Shown here one piece after another: positions 25,339 through 34,244 of a stretch of 64,000 bases of DNA. A model generated the notes under the pieces. That model searched no databases and was not told where the DNA came from. It saw nothing but the letters and a program-made list of their open reading frames with translations. A program made the translations under genes and the position numbers. How positions within the stretch are numbered: the stretch's first letter is position 1; every line of letters starts with the position of its first letter. The stretch is from Rhizobacter sp. AJA081-3 (GTDB taxonomy: Bacteria > Pseudomonadota > Gammaproteobacteria > Burkholderiales > Burkholderiaceae_C): NCBI RefSeq assembly GCF_017795745.1, contig NZ_CP059067.1, positions 372,001 to 436,000 on the forward strand. The letters are read 5' to 3'.

Positions 25339-26449
25339 GCCCGCGAGGCCGCGCCGCTTCGCGGCCGCCGCGCCGCTGCTGGCGCTGGGCGCTGCGCTCG
25401 CGCTGCTCTCCGGCCTGGCCGGTGGCCTGGTGCGCCTGGGCTGGCCGCTGCTGCCCGACCGCGCCTTGGCGCCCGTGGCGCTGCATGGCGCGCTGATGGT
25501 GTGCGGCTTCTTCGGCTTCGTGATCGCGCTCGAACGCGCCGCGGCGCTGCACCAGCGCTGGGTCTGGGCCGCGCCGCTGCTGGCCGCGGCGGGCACGCTG
25601 GCCGCGCTGGCGCTGCAGCCGGGCGCGGCCGCCATCGCCTGGCTGGCCGCCGGCGCCGTGCTCACGCTGGCCTATGCGGGTGTGCTGCGCCGCACGCCGG
25701 TGCTGCACGTCGCGGTGGAAGGGGCGGGCGCGCTGTGCTGGGCCGGCGGTACGCTGCTGTGGATGCTCGACCGGCCGTTCTCGGTGGTTGTCGCCTGGTG
25801 GGGCTCATTCCTCGTGCTCACGATCGCCGGCGAGCGCCGCGAGCTCGCGCGCTTCGTGCCGCTGTCGGCCTTTGCGCGGCGCAGCTACCTCGCCGTGCTG
25901 GCGTTGCAGGCTGCGGCGCTGGGGGTGCTGGCCGTGCCCTGGCACGACCATCCGTTCGCCGCCAGTGCCTGGTGGGCTTCGATGGCGCTGCTCGCGCTGT
26001 GGCTGCTGCGCTTCGACCTCGCCTGCCGCCCCGGCCTCGAGCGCAGCGGCTGGGCGCTGCACACCGCGCGCTGCCTGCGCCTCGGTTATGCGTGGCTGGC
26101 GCTGGCCGGCGTCTGGGGCGTGGCCCACGCGCTACGCGGCATGCCGCTCGATGCGCCCGGGCCGCTGCACATGCTGCTGCTCGGTTTCGTCTTCGCGATG
26201 GTGTTCGGCCACGCGCCGATCGTGCTGCCGGCGCTGCTGCGCCGTGCCATCTCGGCGCCGTCACGCTGGAGCTTCGCGCCGGTGCTGGCGATGAGCGCCG
26301 GCGTGGCGCTGCGCGGGCTGGGCGACGCGCTCGCCTCCACGCCGCTTCGCGCCGGCGCCGGGCTGTTGCAGGCGCTGGCCGTCCTGGCCTTCGCGGCGGT
26401 GATGCTGACACGCCTGCGCCGCCCGGTGCCGCCGCTCAGCGCGCGCTGA
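25325..26449 (+). CDS. Polytopic membrane protein of the nitric-oxide gene block
   Basis: The 374-residue product has about ten to twelve hydrophobic segments and few polar loops. Its C-terminal half contains GPLHMLLLGFVFAMVFGHAPIVLPALL, with His residues in a membrane segment, loosely similar in style to NnrS-type heme/copper proteins. I do not recognise a named family with confidence. The start overlaps the DUF59 gene by 14 bp, so both should be controlled by the FNR/NsrR region. A role in nitric-oxide handling is inferred from position only. Its 3' end overlaps that of the convergent radical SAM gene by 14 bp. Confidence 0.7.
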   Translation: MRQPEPARPRRFAAAAPLLALGAALALLSGLAGGLVRLGWPLLPDRALAPVALHGALMVCGFFGFVIALERAAALHQRWVWAAPLLAAAGTLAALALQPGAAAIAWLAAGAVLTLAYAGVLRRTPVLHVAVEGAGALCWAGGTLLWMLDRPFSVVVAWWGSFLVLTIAGERRELARFVPLSAFARRSYLAVLALQAAALGVLAVPWHDHPFAASAWWASMALLALWLLRFDLACRPGLERSGWALHTARCLRLGYAWLALAGVWGVAHALRGMPLDAPGPLHMLLLGFVFAMVFGHAPIVLPALLRRAISAPSRWSFAPVLAMSAGVALRGLGDALASTPLRAGAGLLQALAVLAFAAVMLTRLRRPVPPLSAR

Positions 26450-28346
26450 CCGCCCGCTCGATGAACTGCCGCGCCACGCGCGGCTTCGGCACGTTCATGT
26501 CGAACCAGCTGCGCACGTCTGCGTCCAGCCCGATACCGTGCATGTAGTTGTAGATCGCCTTCTTCAGCGCGAGGCCAAGGCGATCGTGGTCGACGCCGGT
26601 CGGGTCGACGAAGCCGACGTCGTTCTTGGCAAAGGTCGTGGGCGGCAGCGGCAGCAGCGTCACGCCGTAGGCCGCCGGGTCCTTGCCCACCGGCGAGTGC
26701 ACCGTGCAGGCGAAGCGATGGAAGAAGCCCGACTGGATGCAGCCGGCCGCGAACAGCTGTCGCACGTACTCCAGCGCGTCGACCGTGTCGTGCACCGTCT
26801 GCGTCGGGAAGCCGTACATCAGGTAGGCGTGCACCAGGATGCCGGCGTCGCTGAAGCCGCGCGTCACGCGCGCCACCTGCTCGACCGACACACCCTTCTT
26901 CATCAGCGTGAGCAGGCGGTCCGACGCCACCTCCAGCCCGCCGGAGATGGCGATGCAGCCGCTCTCGGCGAGCTCTTCGCACAGCTGCGGCGTGAAGCTC
27001 TTCTCGAAGCGGATATTGCCCCACCACGAGATCGCGAGCCGGCGCTTCTTCAGCTCCTGCGCCAGCGCGCGCAGCGCCTTCGGCGGCGCGGCCTCGTCGA
27101 CGAAGTGGAAGCCCGTCTGCCCGGTCTCGGCGACGATCGCCTCGATGCGGTCGACCAGCGTCTGCGCGTTGGCCGCCTCGTAGCGCGAGATGTAGTCGAG
27201 GCTGGTGTCGCAGAAGCTGCACTTCTTCCAGTAGCAGCCGTGCGCCACGGTGAGCTTGTTCCAGCGCCCGTCGCTCCACAGGCGGTGCATCGGGTTGAGC
27301 ATGTCCAGCAGCGACAGGTAGCGCTGCAGCGGCAGGCCGTCCCAGGTGGGCGTGCCGGTCTCGTCGAAGGGAACGTCGGGCTCGGGAAAATTGACGTAGC
27401 GCACCTGCGGCGAGCCGGCCGGGCGCATGAAGGTGCGCACCAGCCGTTCAGCCGAGCGTCGGCCCTCGAGGTGCTCGATCAGCGCCAGCAGCGGGCGCTC
27501 GCCAGCGTCGAGCGTCACGCAGTCGAAGAAGTCGAACACGCGCGGCTCGGCGAGCTCGCGCAGCTCGGTGTTGACGAAGCCGCCGCCGAGCACGGTGACG
27601 ATGCGCGGGTCGTGCGCCTTGATCGCCTGCGCGATGCGGAAGGCCGCGTACACCGCGCCGGGGAAGGGCACCGAGATCAGCACCAGCGTCGGCGCGTGAC
27701 GTTCAACCGCATCGAGGGTCAGCGCCTGCAGCGTGCGGTCGATCAGGTTGGGCGGCGCGGCCAGCGCCTCGGCCAGCGGGTCGAAGCTCGGCTGGCTGGT
27801 CGACAGCTGCTCGGCGTAGCGCACGAACTCGAAGCGCGCATCGACCGCCTCGCGCAGCACGTCGGCGATGTCGTTGAGGTAAAGCGTGGCCAGGTGCCGC
27901 GCGCGGTCATGCGTGCCCAGCGCGCCGAAGGCCCAGGCCATCGGGTCACCGCCGTCTTCATCGACGTAGGCCTCCAACGAGGCGAAACGCGCGCCCTCGG
28001 GCAGGAAGGCGCGGCCGACGATGCGGTGCATCAGCGTGGCGTCGCGGCCCTGCAGGAAGGCGATCACCGGCTCGATGGTGCCGAGGTAGTCGTCGAAGCG
28101 CTGGGCGAAGGCGGCGACGTTCGCGCTGCGCTGCTTCGGCGCGATCGCCTCGATGCATTCGCGCACGGCGCGCAGGCCCTTCGCGCTGAGCAGCTCAAGC
28201 ACCAGCGCCAGCGCCAGGTCCTCCTGCACCGCGGCGACACCGCGCGAACGCAGGAAGCCGGTCAGGTAGGCGGTTGACGGGTAGGGCGTGTTCAGCTGCG
28301 TCATCGGGGCGATGACGGACAGCACGCGCGTAGGGGTGGTGGGCAT
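26436..28346 (-). CDS. B12-binding-domain radical SAM protein
   Basis: The 636-residue protein has an N-terminal cobalamin-binding-like Rossmann region (TLVLISVPFPGAVYAAFRIAQ, VTVLGGGFVNTELREL) and a radical SAM core. The cluster motif reads GCYWKKCSFCDTS, with spacing CX4CX2C as also seen in some B12-type family members with an aromatic residue after the first Cys. Later parts (SGGLEVASDRLL, ILVHAYLMYGFPTQT) match the C-terminal half of the TIM barrel. These proteins do diverse methylations and rearrangements; the substrate is unknown. It is monocistronic and convergent with the preceding membrane-protein gene. Confidence 0.85.
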   Translation of the reverse strand: MPTTPTRVLSVIAPMTQLNTPYPSTAYLTGFLRSRGVAAVQEDLALALVLELLSAKGLRAVRECIEAIAPKQRSANVAAFAQRFDDYLGTIEPVIAFLQGRDATLMHRIVGRAFLPEGARFASLEAYVDEDGGDPMAWAFGALGTHDRARHLATLYLNDIADVLREAVDARFEFVRYAEQLSTSQPSFDPLAEALAAPPNLIDRTLQALTLDAVERHAPTLVLISVPFPGAVYAAFRIAQAIKAHDPRIVTVLGGGFVNTELRELAEPRVFDFFDCVTLDAGERPLLALIEHLEGRRSAERLVRTFMRPAGSPQVRYVNFPEPDVPFDETGTPTWDGLPLQRYLSLLDMLNPMHRLWSDGRWNKLTVAHGCYWKKCSFCDTSLDYISRYEAANAQTLVDRIEAIVAETGQTGFHFVDEAAPPKALRALAQELKKRRLAISWWGNIRFEKSFTPQLCEELAESGCIAISGGLEVASDRLLTLMKKGVSVEQVARVTRGFSDAGILVHAYLMYGFPTQTVHDTVDALEYVRQLFAAGCIQSGFFHRFACTVHSPVGKDPAAYGVTLLPLPPTTFAKNDVGFVDPTGVDHDRLGLALKKAIYNYMHGIGLDADVRSWFDMNVPKPRVARQFIERAVSAR

Positions 28347-28389
28347 GGGGTCGGGGAGCGGTGCCCCGATTGTCCATGCGGGAGCGCGC

Positions 28390-30825
28390 TCAGTGCTCCG
28401 GTGAGGGCTTGGCCTCCAGCAGCTCGGCGCTGCGCGCTGCGGCGTCGGCCGGCAGCGGCGCGTCCGGCGCGCGGCGTGCGCCGGCGCCGAGCAGGCGCCA
28501 CAGCGCGAGCGAGCCGCCGACCAGCAGCAGCAGCGGCCCGGCCCACAGCAGCAGCGTGGTCGCCTTCACCGGCGGGCGGTAGAGCACGAAGTCGCCGTAG
28601 CGCTGCGTCATGTAGTCGATCACCTGCGCGTCGCTGCGGCCGGCCTGCAGCTGCTCGCGGACCTGGTTCTTCAGGTCGATGGCCAGCGTGGCATGCGAGT
28701 CGGCGAGCGACTGGTTCTGGCACACCAGGCAGCGCAGCTCGGCCGCCAGCCGGTTGACGCGCAGTTCCAGCGCCGGGTCGGCCACCGTGGGCTGCGCCTC
28801 GGCGGCGAACACCGGCGCGCACAGCAGCAGCAGGCACAGCGCCGCCAGCGCCGCGCCGGCGCCGGCCGGCAGGGCTTCGCGCCGCGTCGCCACGCGGTAG
28901 CGCCGGTCGAGTGCGGCCAGCGCGCCGCCCAGTGCCATGGCCAGCGCGCCGAACCAGATCCAGTCGACGAAGGGCTTGTGATAGACGCGCACCGTCCATT
29001 CGGTCTCGGACAGCGGTTCGCCCAGCGAGATGTAGAGATCGCGCGTGAGGCCGGTGTCGATGGCGGCCTCGGTCATCGGCATCTGCTGAACCTTGTACAG
29101 GCGCTTCTCGGGATGCATGGTGAAGGGCGCGGCGCTGCCGTGCTGAACCTGCAAGGTGCCGCGCACGCCGACGTAGTTCGGGCCGCTGAATTCCTGCGCC
29201 CCCTGGAACACGATGCGGTGGCCGGCCACCTCGACGCTGTCGCCCAGGCGCATCTTCACGTCGCGCTCGACCTCGTAGCCTTTCACCATCGTCACGCCGA
29301 CGATGAACACGCCCACGCCCAGGTGCGCGAGCACCATGCCGAAGAAGCTGGGCGACGAGCGCCCCAGCTGCGCGAAGCGTGAGCCGAACCCGGCGCCCGG
29401 CTCGCCGCGCAGCCGCTGCGCGAGCAGTACCGCGGTGCTGGCGAACACCCACGACGCGAGCAGCAGGCCCAGCGCCGTGCCCGCGCTCCAGCGGCCCGCC
29501 CACAGCGGCAGCACCACCGCCGCGGCGACGCTCGCCAGCGCCGGCCAGCGCAGCTTGCGCGCCAGTTCGGCGGCCGGCGTCGACTTCCAGCGCGCCAGCG
29601 GGCCCACGCCCATCAGCAGCACCACCGGCGCCATCAGCGGCACGAACACCGTCTCGAAGTAGGGCGCGCCCACCGAGATCTTGCCCAGGCCCAGCGCGTC
29701 GAGCACCAGCGGATACAGCGTGCCCAGCATCACCGAGGCCGCGGCGGTGACGAGCAGCAGGTTGTTGACCAGCAGCAGCGACTCGCGCGAGACGCGGTCG
29801 AAGCGGCCGCCGAAGCCCACGCTCGCCGCACGCCAGCCGAAAAGCGCCAGCGAGCCGCCGACCACGACGAGCAGGAAACCGAGGATGAAGATGCCGCGCG
29901 CCGGGTCGGTGGCGAAGGCGTGCACCGAGGTCAGCACGCCGGAGCGGACGAGGAAGGTGCCCAGCAGGCTCAGCGAGAACGCGGCGATCGCCAGCAGCAC
30001 CGTCCAGGCCTTGAAGGCGCCGCGCTTCTCGGCCACTGCCAGCGAGTGGATCAGCGCGGTGCCGACGATCCAGGGCATGAAGGAGGCGTTCTCGACCGGG
30101 TCCCAGAACCACCAGCCGCCCCAGCCCAGCTCGTAGTAGGCCCACCAGCTGCCGATGGCGATGCCCAGGGTGAGGAACAGCCAGGCGGCCGTGGTCCAGG
30201 GCCGTGACCAGCGCGCCCAGGCCGCGTCGAAGCGGCCCGACAGCAGCGCCGCGATGGCGAAGGCGAAGGCCACCGCGAAGCCGACGTAGCCCATGTAGAG
30301 CATCGGCGGGTGGATCACCATGCCCGGGTCCTGCAGCAGCGGGTTGAGGTCGCGGCCGTCCAGCGCTGCCGGCACCAGGCGCTGGAAAGGGTTGGAGGTG
30401 AGCAGGATGAAGAGCAGGAAGCCGATGCTCACGAAGCCCATCACGCCGAGCACGCGCGCCACCATGTCCAGCGGCAGGCGCTGCGAGAACAGGCTCACCG
30501 CCAGCATCCACAGCGACAGCATGAACACCCACAGCAGCATCGATCCTTCGTGGCTGCCCCAGGTGGCGGCGATGCGGTAGGCCATCGGCAGCTCGCTGTT
30601 GGAGTGCGAGGCGACGTTGAGCACCGAGAAGTCGTTGGCCACGAACGAGGCCATCAGGCAGCCGAAGGCGATTGCCACGAACAGGAACTGCGCCTGCGCC
30701 GCCGGCCGCGCCAGCGACATGCTGGCCACGTCGCCGCGGGCCGCGCCGACGATGGGCAGGGTGCCCAGCGCCAGCGCGATGAACAGCGCGACGATGAGCG
30801 CGAAATGGCCGAGTTCGGGAAGCAT
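28390..30825 (-). CDS. ccmF: CcmF-CcmH fusion, cytochrome c maturation System I heme lyase
   Basis: The 811-residue protein joins two normally separate proteins. Residues 1 to about 640 are CcmF: MLPELGHFALIVALF start, VASHSNSELP, WGSHEGSMLLW, and the heme-handling WWD stretch LGWGGWWFWDPVENASF. After RRYRVATRRE a hydrophobic segment (LAALCLLLLCAPVFAAEA) leads into a CcmH/CcmL domain with LRCLVCQNQSLADS (about residues 695-708), the CXXC that reduces apocytochrome c, ending with another helix. The thioredoxin CcmG that usually sits between ccmF and ccmH is absent. The ATG at 30825 gives the canonical CcmF N-terminus; the upstream TTG in frame is not needed. The cytochrome genes next to it are the obvious clients. 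Confidence 0.9.
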   Translation of the reverse strand: MLPELGHFALIVALFIALALGTLPIVGAARGDVASMSLARPAAQAQFLFVAIAFGCLMASFVANDFSVLNVASHSNSELPMAYRIAATWGSHEGSMLLWVFMLSLWMLAVSLFSQRLPLDMVARVLGVMGFVSIGFLLFILLTSNPFQRLVPAALDGRDLNPLLQDPGMVIHPPMLYMGYVGFAVAFAFAIAALLSGRFDAAWARWSRPWTTAAWLFLTLGIAIGSWWAYYELGWGGWWFWDPVENASFMPWIVGTALIHSLAVAEKRGAFKAWTVLLAIAAFSLSLLGTFLVRSGVLTSVHAFATDPARGIFILGFLLVVVGGSLALFGWRAASVGFGGRFDRVSRESLLLVNNLLLVTAAASVMLGTLYPLVLDALGLGKISVGAPYFETVFVPLMAPVVLLMGVGPLARWKSTPAAELARKLRWPALASVAAAVVLPLWAGRWSAGTALGLLLASWVFASTAVLLAQRLRGEPGAGFGSRFAQLGRSSPSFFGMVLAHLGVGVFIVGVTMVKGYEVERDVKMRLGDSVEVAGHRIVFQGAQEFSGPNYVGVRGTLQVQHGSAAPFTMHPEKRLYKVQQMPMTEAAIDTGLTRDLYISLGEPLSETEWTVRVYHKPFVDWIWFGALAMALGGALAALDRRYRVATRREALPAGAGAALAALCLLLLCAPVFAAEAQPTVADPALELRVNRLAAELRCLVCQNQSLADSHATLAIDLKNQVREQLQAGRSDAQVIDYMTQRYGDFVLYRPPVKATTLLLWAGPLLLLVGGSLALWRLLGAGARRAPDAPLPADAAARSAELLEAKPSPEH

Positions 30826-30874
30826 GACCTGCGTGGTCAGCAATCGCCATGCCCGTGCGCTGCGGGCGACGGGG

Positions 30875-30890
30875 TGGCACGCATGCTGCA
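30875..30890 (+). promoter_or_regulatory. Sigma-54 promoter (TGGCACGCATGCTGCA)
   Basis: TGGCACGCATGCTGCA has the -24 GG and -12 GC of sigma-54 promoters with the required 10-bp spacing. The predicted transcription start is near 30901, 18 bases before the ATG of the NHL lipoprotein at 30919. It also rules out the in-frame ATG at 30883, which lies inside the promoter. Confidence 0.7.
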
Positions 30891-30918
30891 GCGGCGCAGG
30901 CCCTTGCGCAGCGCCCCC

Positions 30919-31998
30919 ATGCCCTCACGACGCGATCTCTCCCTCTGGCTGCTCGGCAGCGCGCTGGCCGGCTGCGCCGCGCCGCCGGCGCGCCGGCAGG
31001 CCAGTCCCTCGCCGGTGTGGCCGGTGCCGCCCGAGCAGCCGCGTTATGCCTACGAGGCGACGCTGCGCAATGCTGCCAGTGCGGCCGACGATTCGCCGGC
31101 GACGCGGCTGCGCCAGTCGCTGACCGGCGAGGGTGAGGCGGCCAGCTTCGGCAAGCCGGCGGCGGTGGCCGTGTCACGCGGCCGCGTCTACGTCGGCGAC
31201 ACCGAAGGCCGGCGCATCTTCGTGTTCGACCTCGCGCGGCGGCGCAGCTTCGCCTTCGGGACGCGGCGCGAGGGCGAGTTGCGCAAGCCCGCGGGCATCG
31301 CCATCGATGCGAACGGGCTCGTGCACGTGGTCGATGCGAGCGCGCGCCGGCTCGTCGTCTACGACGCGATCGGCTTGTTCCAGCGTGCCATCGACGGCAC
31401 GGCAGAGTGGGTGCGCCCCACCGGCGTGGCGGTGAGCGCCGACGGCGCGCGGTTGCACGTGGTCGACACCGGTGGCGTGGAGAGCGATGCGCACCGCGTG
31501 CTCAGCTACGACGCGCAGGGCCGGCTTCTGCGCAGCATCGGCCGGCGCGGCGAGGCGGCCGGCGAGTTCAACCTGCCGGTGGACGCGGCGCTCGCACCCG
31601 ATGGCCTGCTGTGGGTGCTCGACGCCGGCAACTTCCGCCTGCAGGCCTTCGACGAGCAGGGCCGCTTCGTGCGCGCCTTCGGTTCGCCCGGCAATGGCCT
31701 GGGCCAGTTCGGCCGGCCGCGCGGCCTGGCGATCGACCGCGAGGGCTTGATCTACGTGAGCGACGCGAGTTTCGGCAACGTGCAGGTGTTCCAGGCCGAC
31801 GGGCAGCTGCTGCTGGCGCTCGGCTCGCGCGCCGCGCAGGACGGGCCGGGCCGCTTCTCGCTGCCTTCGGGCGTGGCCTGCGACGAAACCGGCCGCGTCT
31901 ACGTGGTCGACCAGTTCTTCCACAAGGTCGAGGTGCTGCGCCGGCTCGGTGACGCGGAAGGGCAGCAGCGGCTGCGCGAAGCGCACACCGCGGCTTGA
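30919..31998 (+). CDS. NHL-repeat beta-propeller lipoprotein
   Basis: This 359-residue protein begins MPSRRDLSLWLLGSALAGC: twin arginines followed by a lipobox (LAGC), so a lipidated, possibly Tat-exported protein. The mature part has at least five NHL repeats, for example KPAGIAIDANGLVHVVDA, RPTGVAVSADGARLHVVDT and RPRGLAIDREGLIYVSDA, forming a beta-propeller. NHL propellers commonly act as scaffolds. Three further NHL lipoproteins are encoded in this locus (35536, 45110, 46081), and the one at 35536 is the closest in layout. It is preceded by a sigma-54 promoter and followed by a five-heme cytochrome gene. Confidence 0.88.
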   Translation: MPSRRDLSLWLLGSALAGCAAPPARRQASPSPVWPVPPEQPRYAYEATLRNAASAADDSPATRLRQSLTGEGEAASFGKPAAVAVSRGRVYVGDTEGRRIFVFDLARRRSFAFGTRREGELRKPAGIAIDANGLVHVVDASARRLVVYDAIGLFQRAIDGTAEWVRPTGVAVSADGARLHVVDTGGVESDAHRVLSYDAQGRLLRSIGRRGEAAGEFNLPVDAALAPDGLLWVLDAGNFRLQAFDEQGRFVRAFGSPGNGLGQFGRPRGLAIDREGLIYVSDASFGNVQVFQADGQLLLALGSRAAQDGPGRFSLPSGVACDETGRVYVVDQFFHKVEVLRRLGDAEGQQRLREAHTAA

Positions 31999-32036
31999 CT
32001 TGCATCACGCCTCGGTGTCATCGAGGGTTCCCGGCC

Positions 32037-32073
32037 GTCCCGAATGCGGGAATGGGCGGCTCGATATCGGGAA
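32037..32073. promoter_or_regulatory. Candidate enhancer sites for sigma-54 activator (pair)
   Basis: The first site GTCCCGAATGCGGGAA (32037-32052) matches the dyad TTCCCG-N4-CGGGAA with one mismatch. A second, weaker site (32058-32073) keeps the right arm CGGGAA. Centres are 21 bp apart, two helical turns, and lie about 66-87 bp upstream of the predicted start of the sigma-54 promoter at 32105. The same dyad occurs at 36650 and 52198. Confidence 0.6.
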
Positions 32074-32104
32074 ATTCCAGCCCCTTCCGCGAGGTGTTCA
32101 GCGC

Positions 32105-32120
32105 CGGTACGGGTATTGCA
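32105..32120 (+). promoter_or_regulatory. Sigma-54 promoter (CGGTACGGGTATTGCA)
   Basis: CGGTACGGGTATTGCA fits the -24/-12 consensus (YGGYACR-N4-TTGCA) with correct GG-GC spacing. The predicted start near 32131 leaves a 39-base leader before the five-heme cytochrome gene at 32170. Confidence 0.8.
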
Positions 32121-32169
32121 GCGAAGTCCGCACTCGCGCACGACGCGAAGGGCAGGGAGGGCGCTCACG

Positions 32170-33117
32170 ATGGATCACGAAAGCATCTGCAAGGTCTGGC
32201 GCCTGGGCGCTGTGTTCACGCTGGCGGCGCTGCTGCAGGCCGGCGCCTGGGCCGGCCCCGACCCGGCGCCGGGCACGGCCTCGAAGTTCAGCAACCGGGG
32301 CAGCGTCGCCAACACGCGCCACAACCTGACGCAGCGGCCCAACGAGGTCGGGCCGGGCGGGCCGATCAACGCGGCGCTGATGGACACGCAGCGCAACAAC
32401 TACGGCGAGGTGTGCGTCTACTGCCACACGCCGCACGGCGCCAACCAGACGATCGCCGCGCCGCTGTGGAACCGCACGACCAAGAACAACACCTACCAGA
32501 CCTACGACCTGCTCAACACCGCGTCGCTGACGCAGCCGGTCTCGCAGCCCGGCGCCAGCTCGCTGACCTGCCTGAGCTGCCACGACGGCACGACCGCGGT
32601 CGACGCGATCGTCAACATGCCGGGCTCGGGGCGCTACAACACGGCGCGCATCAGCTCGGACGCGCCGGCGCTGCTCAACGAATGGCCGAATGCCTCGGTG
32701 ACGCACGTCGGGCTTCAGGGCCCCGACCAGGGCTGCCTCGTCTGCCACAACCCGAACGGCGCCGGCGCGGCCTTCCCGACCGCGTACGACTTCTCGGCCT
32801 TCGCCATCGGCACCGACCTGCGCAACGACCATCCGGTGGGCATCCGCTTTCCCACTGCCGCCGGGCCGGGCACCGACTTCAACGACCCCTCGCGCAAGGA
32901 GGCGCGGCTGGCCTGGTTCGACGGCAACGCCAACGCGCGCGCCGACGGCAACGAGATCCGCCTGTACAACAGCGGCGAAGGCTACGAGGTGGAATGCGCC
33001 TCCTGCCACGATCCGCACGGCGTGCCCTCCGCCGGGCCGGGCAGCAACTTCAACCCGACCTTCCTGCGACTGCCCAATGCCGGCAGCGCGGTGTGCCTGA
33101 CCTGCCACACGAAGTGA
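32170..33117 (+). CDS. Five-heme c-type cytochrome, filament-cytochrome-like
   Basis: This 315-residue exported protein (signal peptide ending near QAGAWA) has five CXXCH sites: CVYCH, CLSCH, CLVCH, CASCH and CLTCH, the last at the C-terminus. It shares a layout with the proteins at 36847 and 47157: an N-terminal TRHNL motif, EVCVYCHTPHG, a PLWNR segment, CLSCHDG, then GTDLRNDHPVGI, ECASCHDPHG and a terminal CXXCH. The extra CLVCH site lies in the middle. The conserved non-CXXCH His residues (TRHNL, NDHP) are natural distal heme ligands. The arrangement resembles OmcE-type extracellular filament cytochromes, so it may polymerise; this is inference. It is driven by a sigma-54 promoter. Confidence 0.9.
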   Translation: MDHESICKVWRLGAVFTLAALLQAGAWAGPDPAPGTASKFSNRGSVANTRHNLTQRPNEVGPGGPINAALMDTQRNNYGEVCVYCHTPHGANQTIAAPLWNRTTKNNTYQTYDLLNTASLTQPVSQPGASSLTCLSCHDGTTAVDAIVNMPGSGRYNTARISSDAPALLNEWPNASVTHVGLQGPDQGCLVCHNPNGAGAAFPTAYDFSAFAIGTDLRNDHPVGIRFPTAAGPGTDFNDPSRKEARLAWFDGNANARADGNEIRLYNSGEGYEVECASCHDPHGVPSAGPGSNFNPTFLRLPNAGSAVCLTCHTK

Positions 33118-33128
33118 GCGGCTGATCG

Positions 33129-33191
33129 AAGCGGCTCAGGCCAAAGCGAAGGCCCTGCGAAGCTGGCCAGCGTCGGCCTGAGCTGAGCCGC
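33129..33191. terminator. Imperfect inverted repeat between convergent cytochrome genes
   Basis: GCGGCTCAGGCC at 33131-33142 and GGCCTGAGCTGAGCCGC at 33175-33191 can pair with a five-base bulge around a ~32-base loop. It lies between the 3' ends of the five-heme gene and the convergent three-heme gene, so it may end transcription in both directions. There is no clear U-tract. Confidence 0.3.
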
Positions 33192-33230
33192 CTGCGCTGC
33201 GCAGTTGCACAGGTGCCTCGCTCCGGCGGC

Positions 33231-34244
33231 TCAACTGCCTTCGCGGCGGAAGAAGGCGCGCGTCACGTAGGCTGCCACCGCGTCGATTTCGGCACGGCCG
33301 AGCACGTGCCGCCAGGCCGGCATCGAGGTGCCGGGCAGGCCGTCGCGGATCGTGCTGCGCAGCCGCGCGGCCGGCATGTCCTGTACCGAGTACAGGGTCA
33401 GGTCGCGCGCCTTGGGCTCCATGAACTGGCCGATCCAGTTCTTGCCAGTGCCGTCGGCGCCGTGGCAGAACGCGCAGTTGGCCTGGAACAGCGTCTCGCC
33501 GCGCCGCTGCTGCGCATTGAGGCCGTCGATGCGCGGCACCACCTCGTGCTTGGCGTAGACGCTCGCGCTGGACACCGCATCGATCGGCGGCGTGTTCTCC
33601 TGCCCCGGCACGAAGCCCATGCGCGGGTAGGACAGCGGGCGCGAGCTCCAGGCCGTCCCCTCGTCGGCGACATGGGCGCGGTCGTGGCATGACACGCAGG
33701 CCGACAGGAACAGCTGCCGCCCGGCGCGCTGCGATGCCTCGAGCGACTCGACCGGCGCATCGAGCTTGATTGCACCGGTGGCGAACGGGAATGCGGCGGC
33801 GAATCGCCCGTGATCGCTCCAGCCGTTCTCGGCCGTGTGGTACGCGGTGTTGGGCGCCTTGTCGTGCACGAACTCGCGCGCCACGAAGGCGGCCACCGCC
33901 GCCATCTCGCGCTCGTCGAGGATGCCGCGGAAGGACTTCATCGCCGTGCCGCCGCGGCCCTCGCGCACGGTGGCCAGGATGGCCGGCGCATCGAGCGGCG
34001 CGCCGCGGGTGAAGTCGCGCGGCGGCGGTGCGAGGTAGGTGGCGGCCAGCGTCTTCGCGTCGCCCGAGTAGCCGTGGCAGAAGTAGCAGCGGTAGTTGTA
34101 GACCTTGCGGCCTAGTTCGAGCGTGGCCGGGTCGGCCGCCGCCGTCGTGGCGGCGCGTGGCGCGGCGGCCTCGGCGGCACGCTCGCCGCAACCAGGCAGC
34201 GCGAGCAGCCCCGCGGCCAGCGCGAGCGCCGCCACGGGCTTCAT
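33231..34244 (-). CDS. Three-heme c-type cytochrome lipoprotein
   Basis: The 337-residue protein has a lipoprotein signal ending LLALPGC and three CXXCH sites: CYFCH, CVSCH and CAFCH. Each sits in a small class I cytochrome c domain; the first and third contain pieces such as PPPRDFT, GRGGTAMKSF and GADGTG...MPAW, where Met residues may be axial ligands. It is thus probably a tri-domain class I electron carrier anchored to a membrane. The start overlaps the upstream two-heme cytochrome gene (ATGA). Both are transcribed leftward from a sigma-54 promoter at 35120-35135. Confidence 0.87.
   Translation of the reverse strand: MKPVAALALAAGLLALPGCGERAAEAAAPRAATTAAADPATLELGRKVYNYRCYFCHGYSGDAKTLAATYLAPPPRDFTRGAPLDAPAILATVREGRGGTAMKSFRGILDEREMAAVAAFVAREFVHDKAPNTAYHTAENGWSDHGRFAAAFPFATGAIKLDAPVESLEASQRAGRQLFLSACVSCHDRAHVADEGTAWSSRPLSYPRMGFVPGQENTPPIDAVSSASVYAKHEVVPRIDGLNAQQRRGETLFQANCAFCHGADGTGKNWIGQFMEPKARDLTLYSVQDMPAARLRSTIRDGLPGTSMPAWRHVLGRAEIDAVAAYVTRAFFRREGS

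Noticed and set aside
30811-30822. TTCCCG half-site on the minus strand near the ccmF start as an enhancer
   Set aside because: It is part of the conserved CcmF N-terminal codons (MLPELG) and the other half-site is poor.
30883-30918. Earlier ATG at 30883 as start of the NHL lipoprotein
   Set aside because: It lies inside the sigma-54 promoter and upstream of the predicted transcription start; the later ATG also gives a better signal peptide and lipobox.
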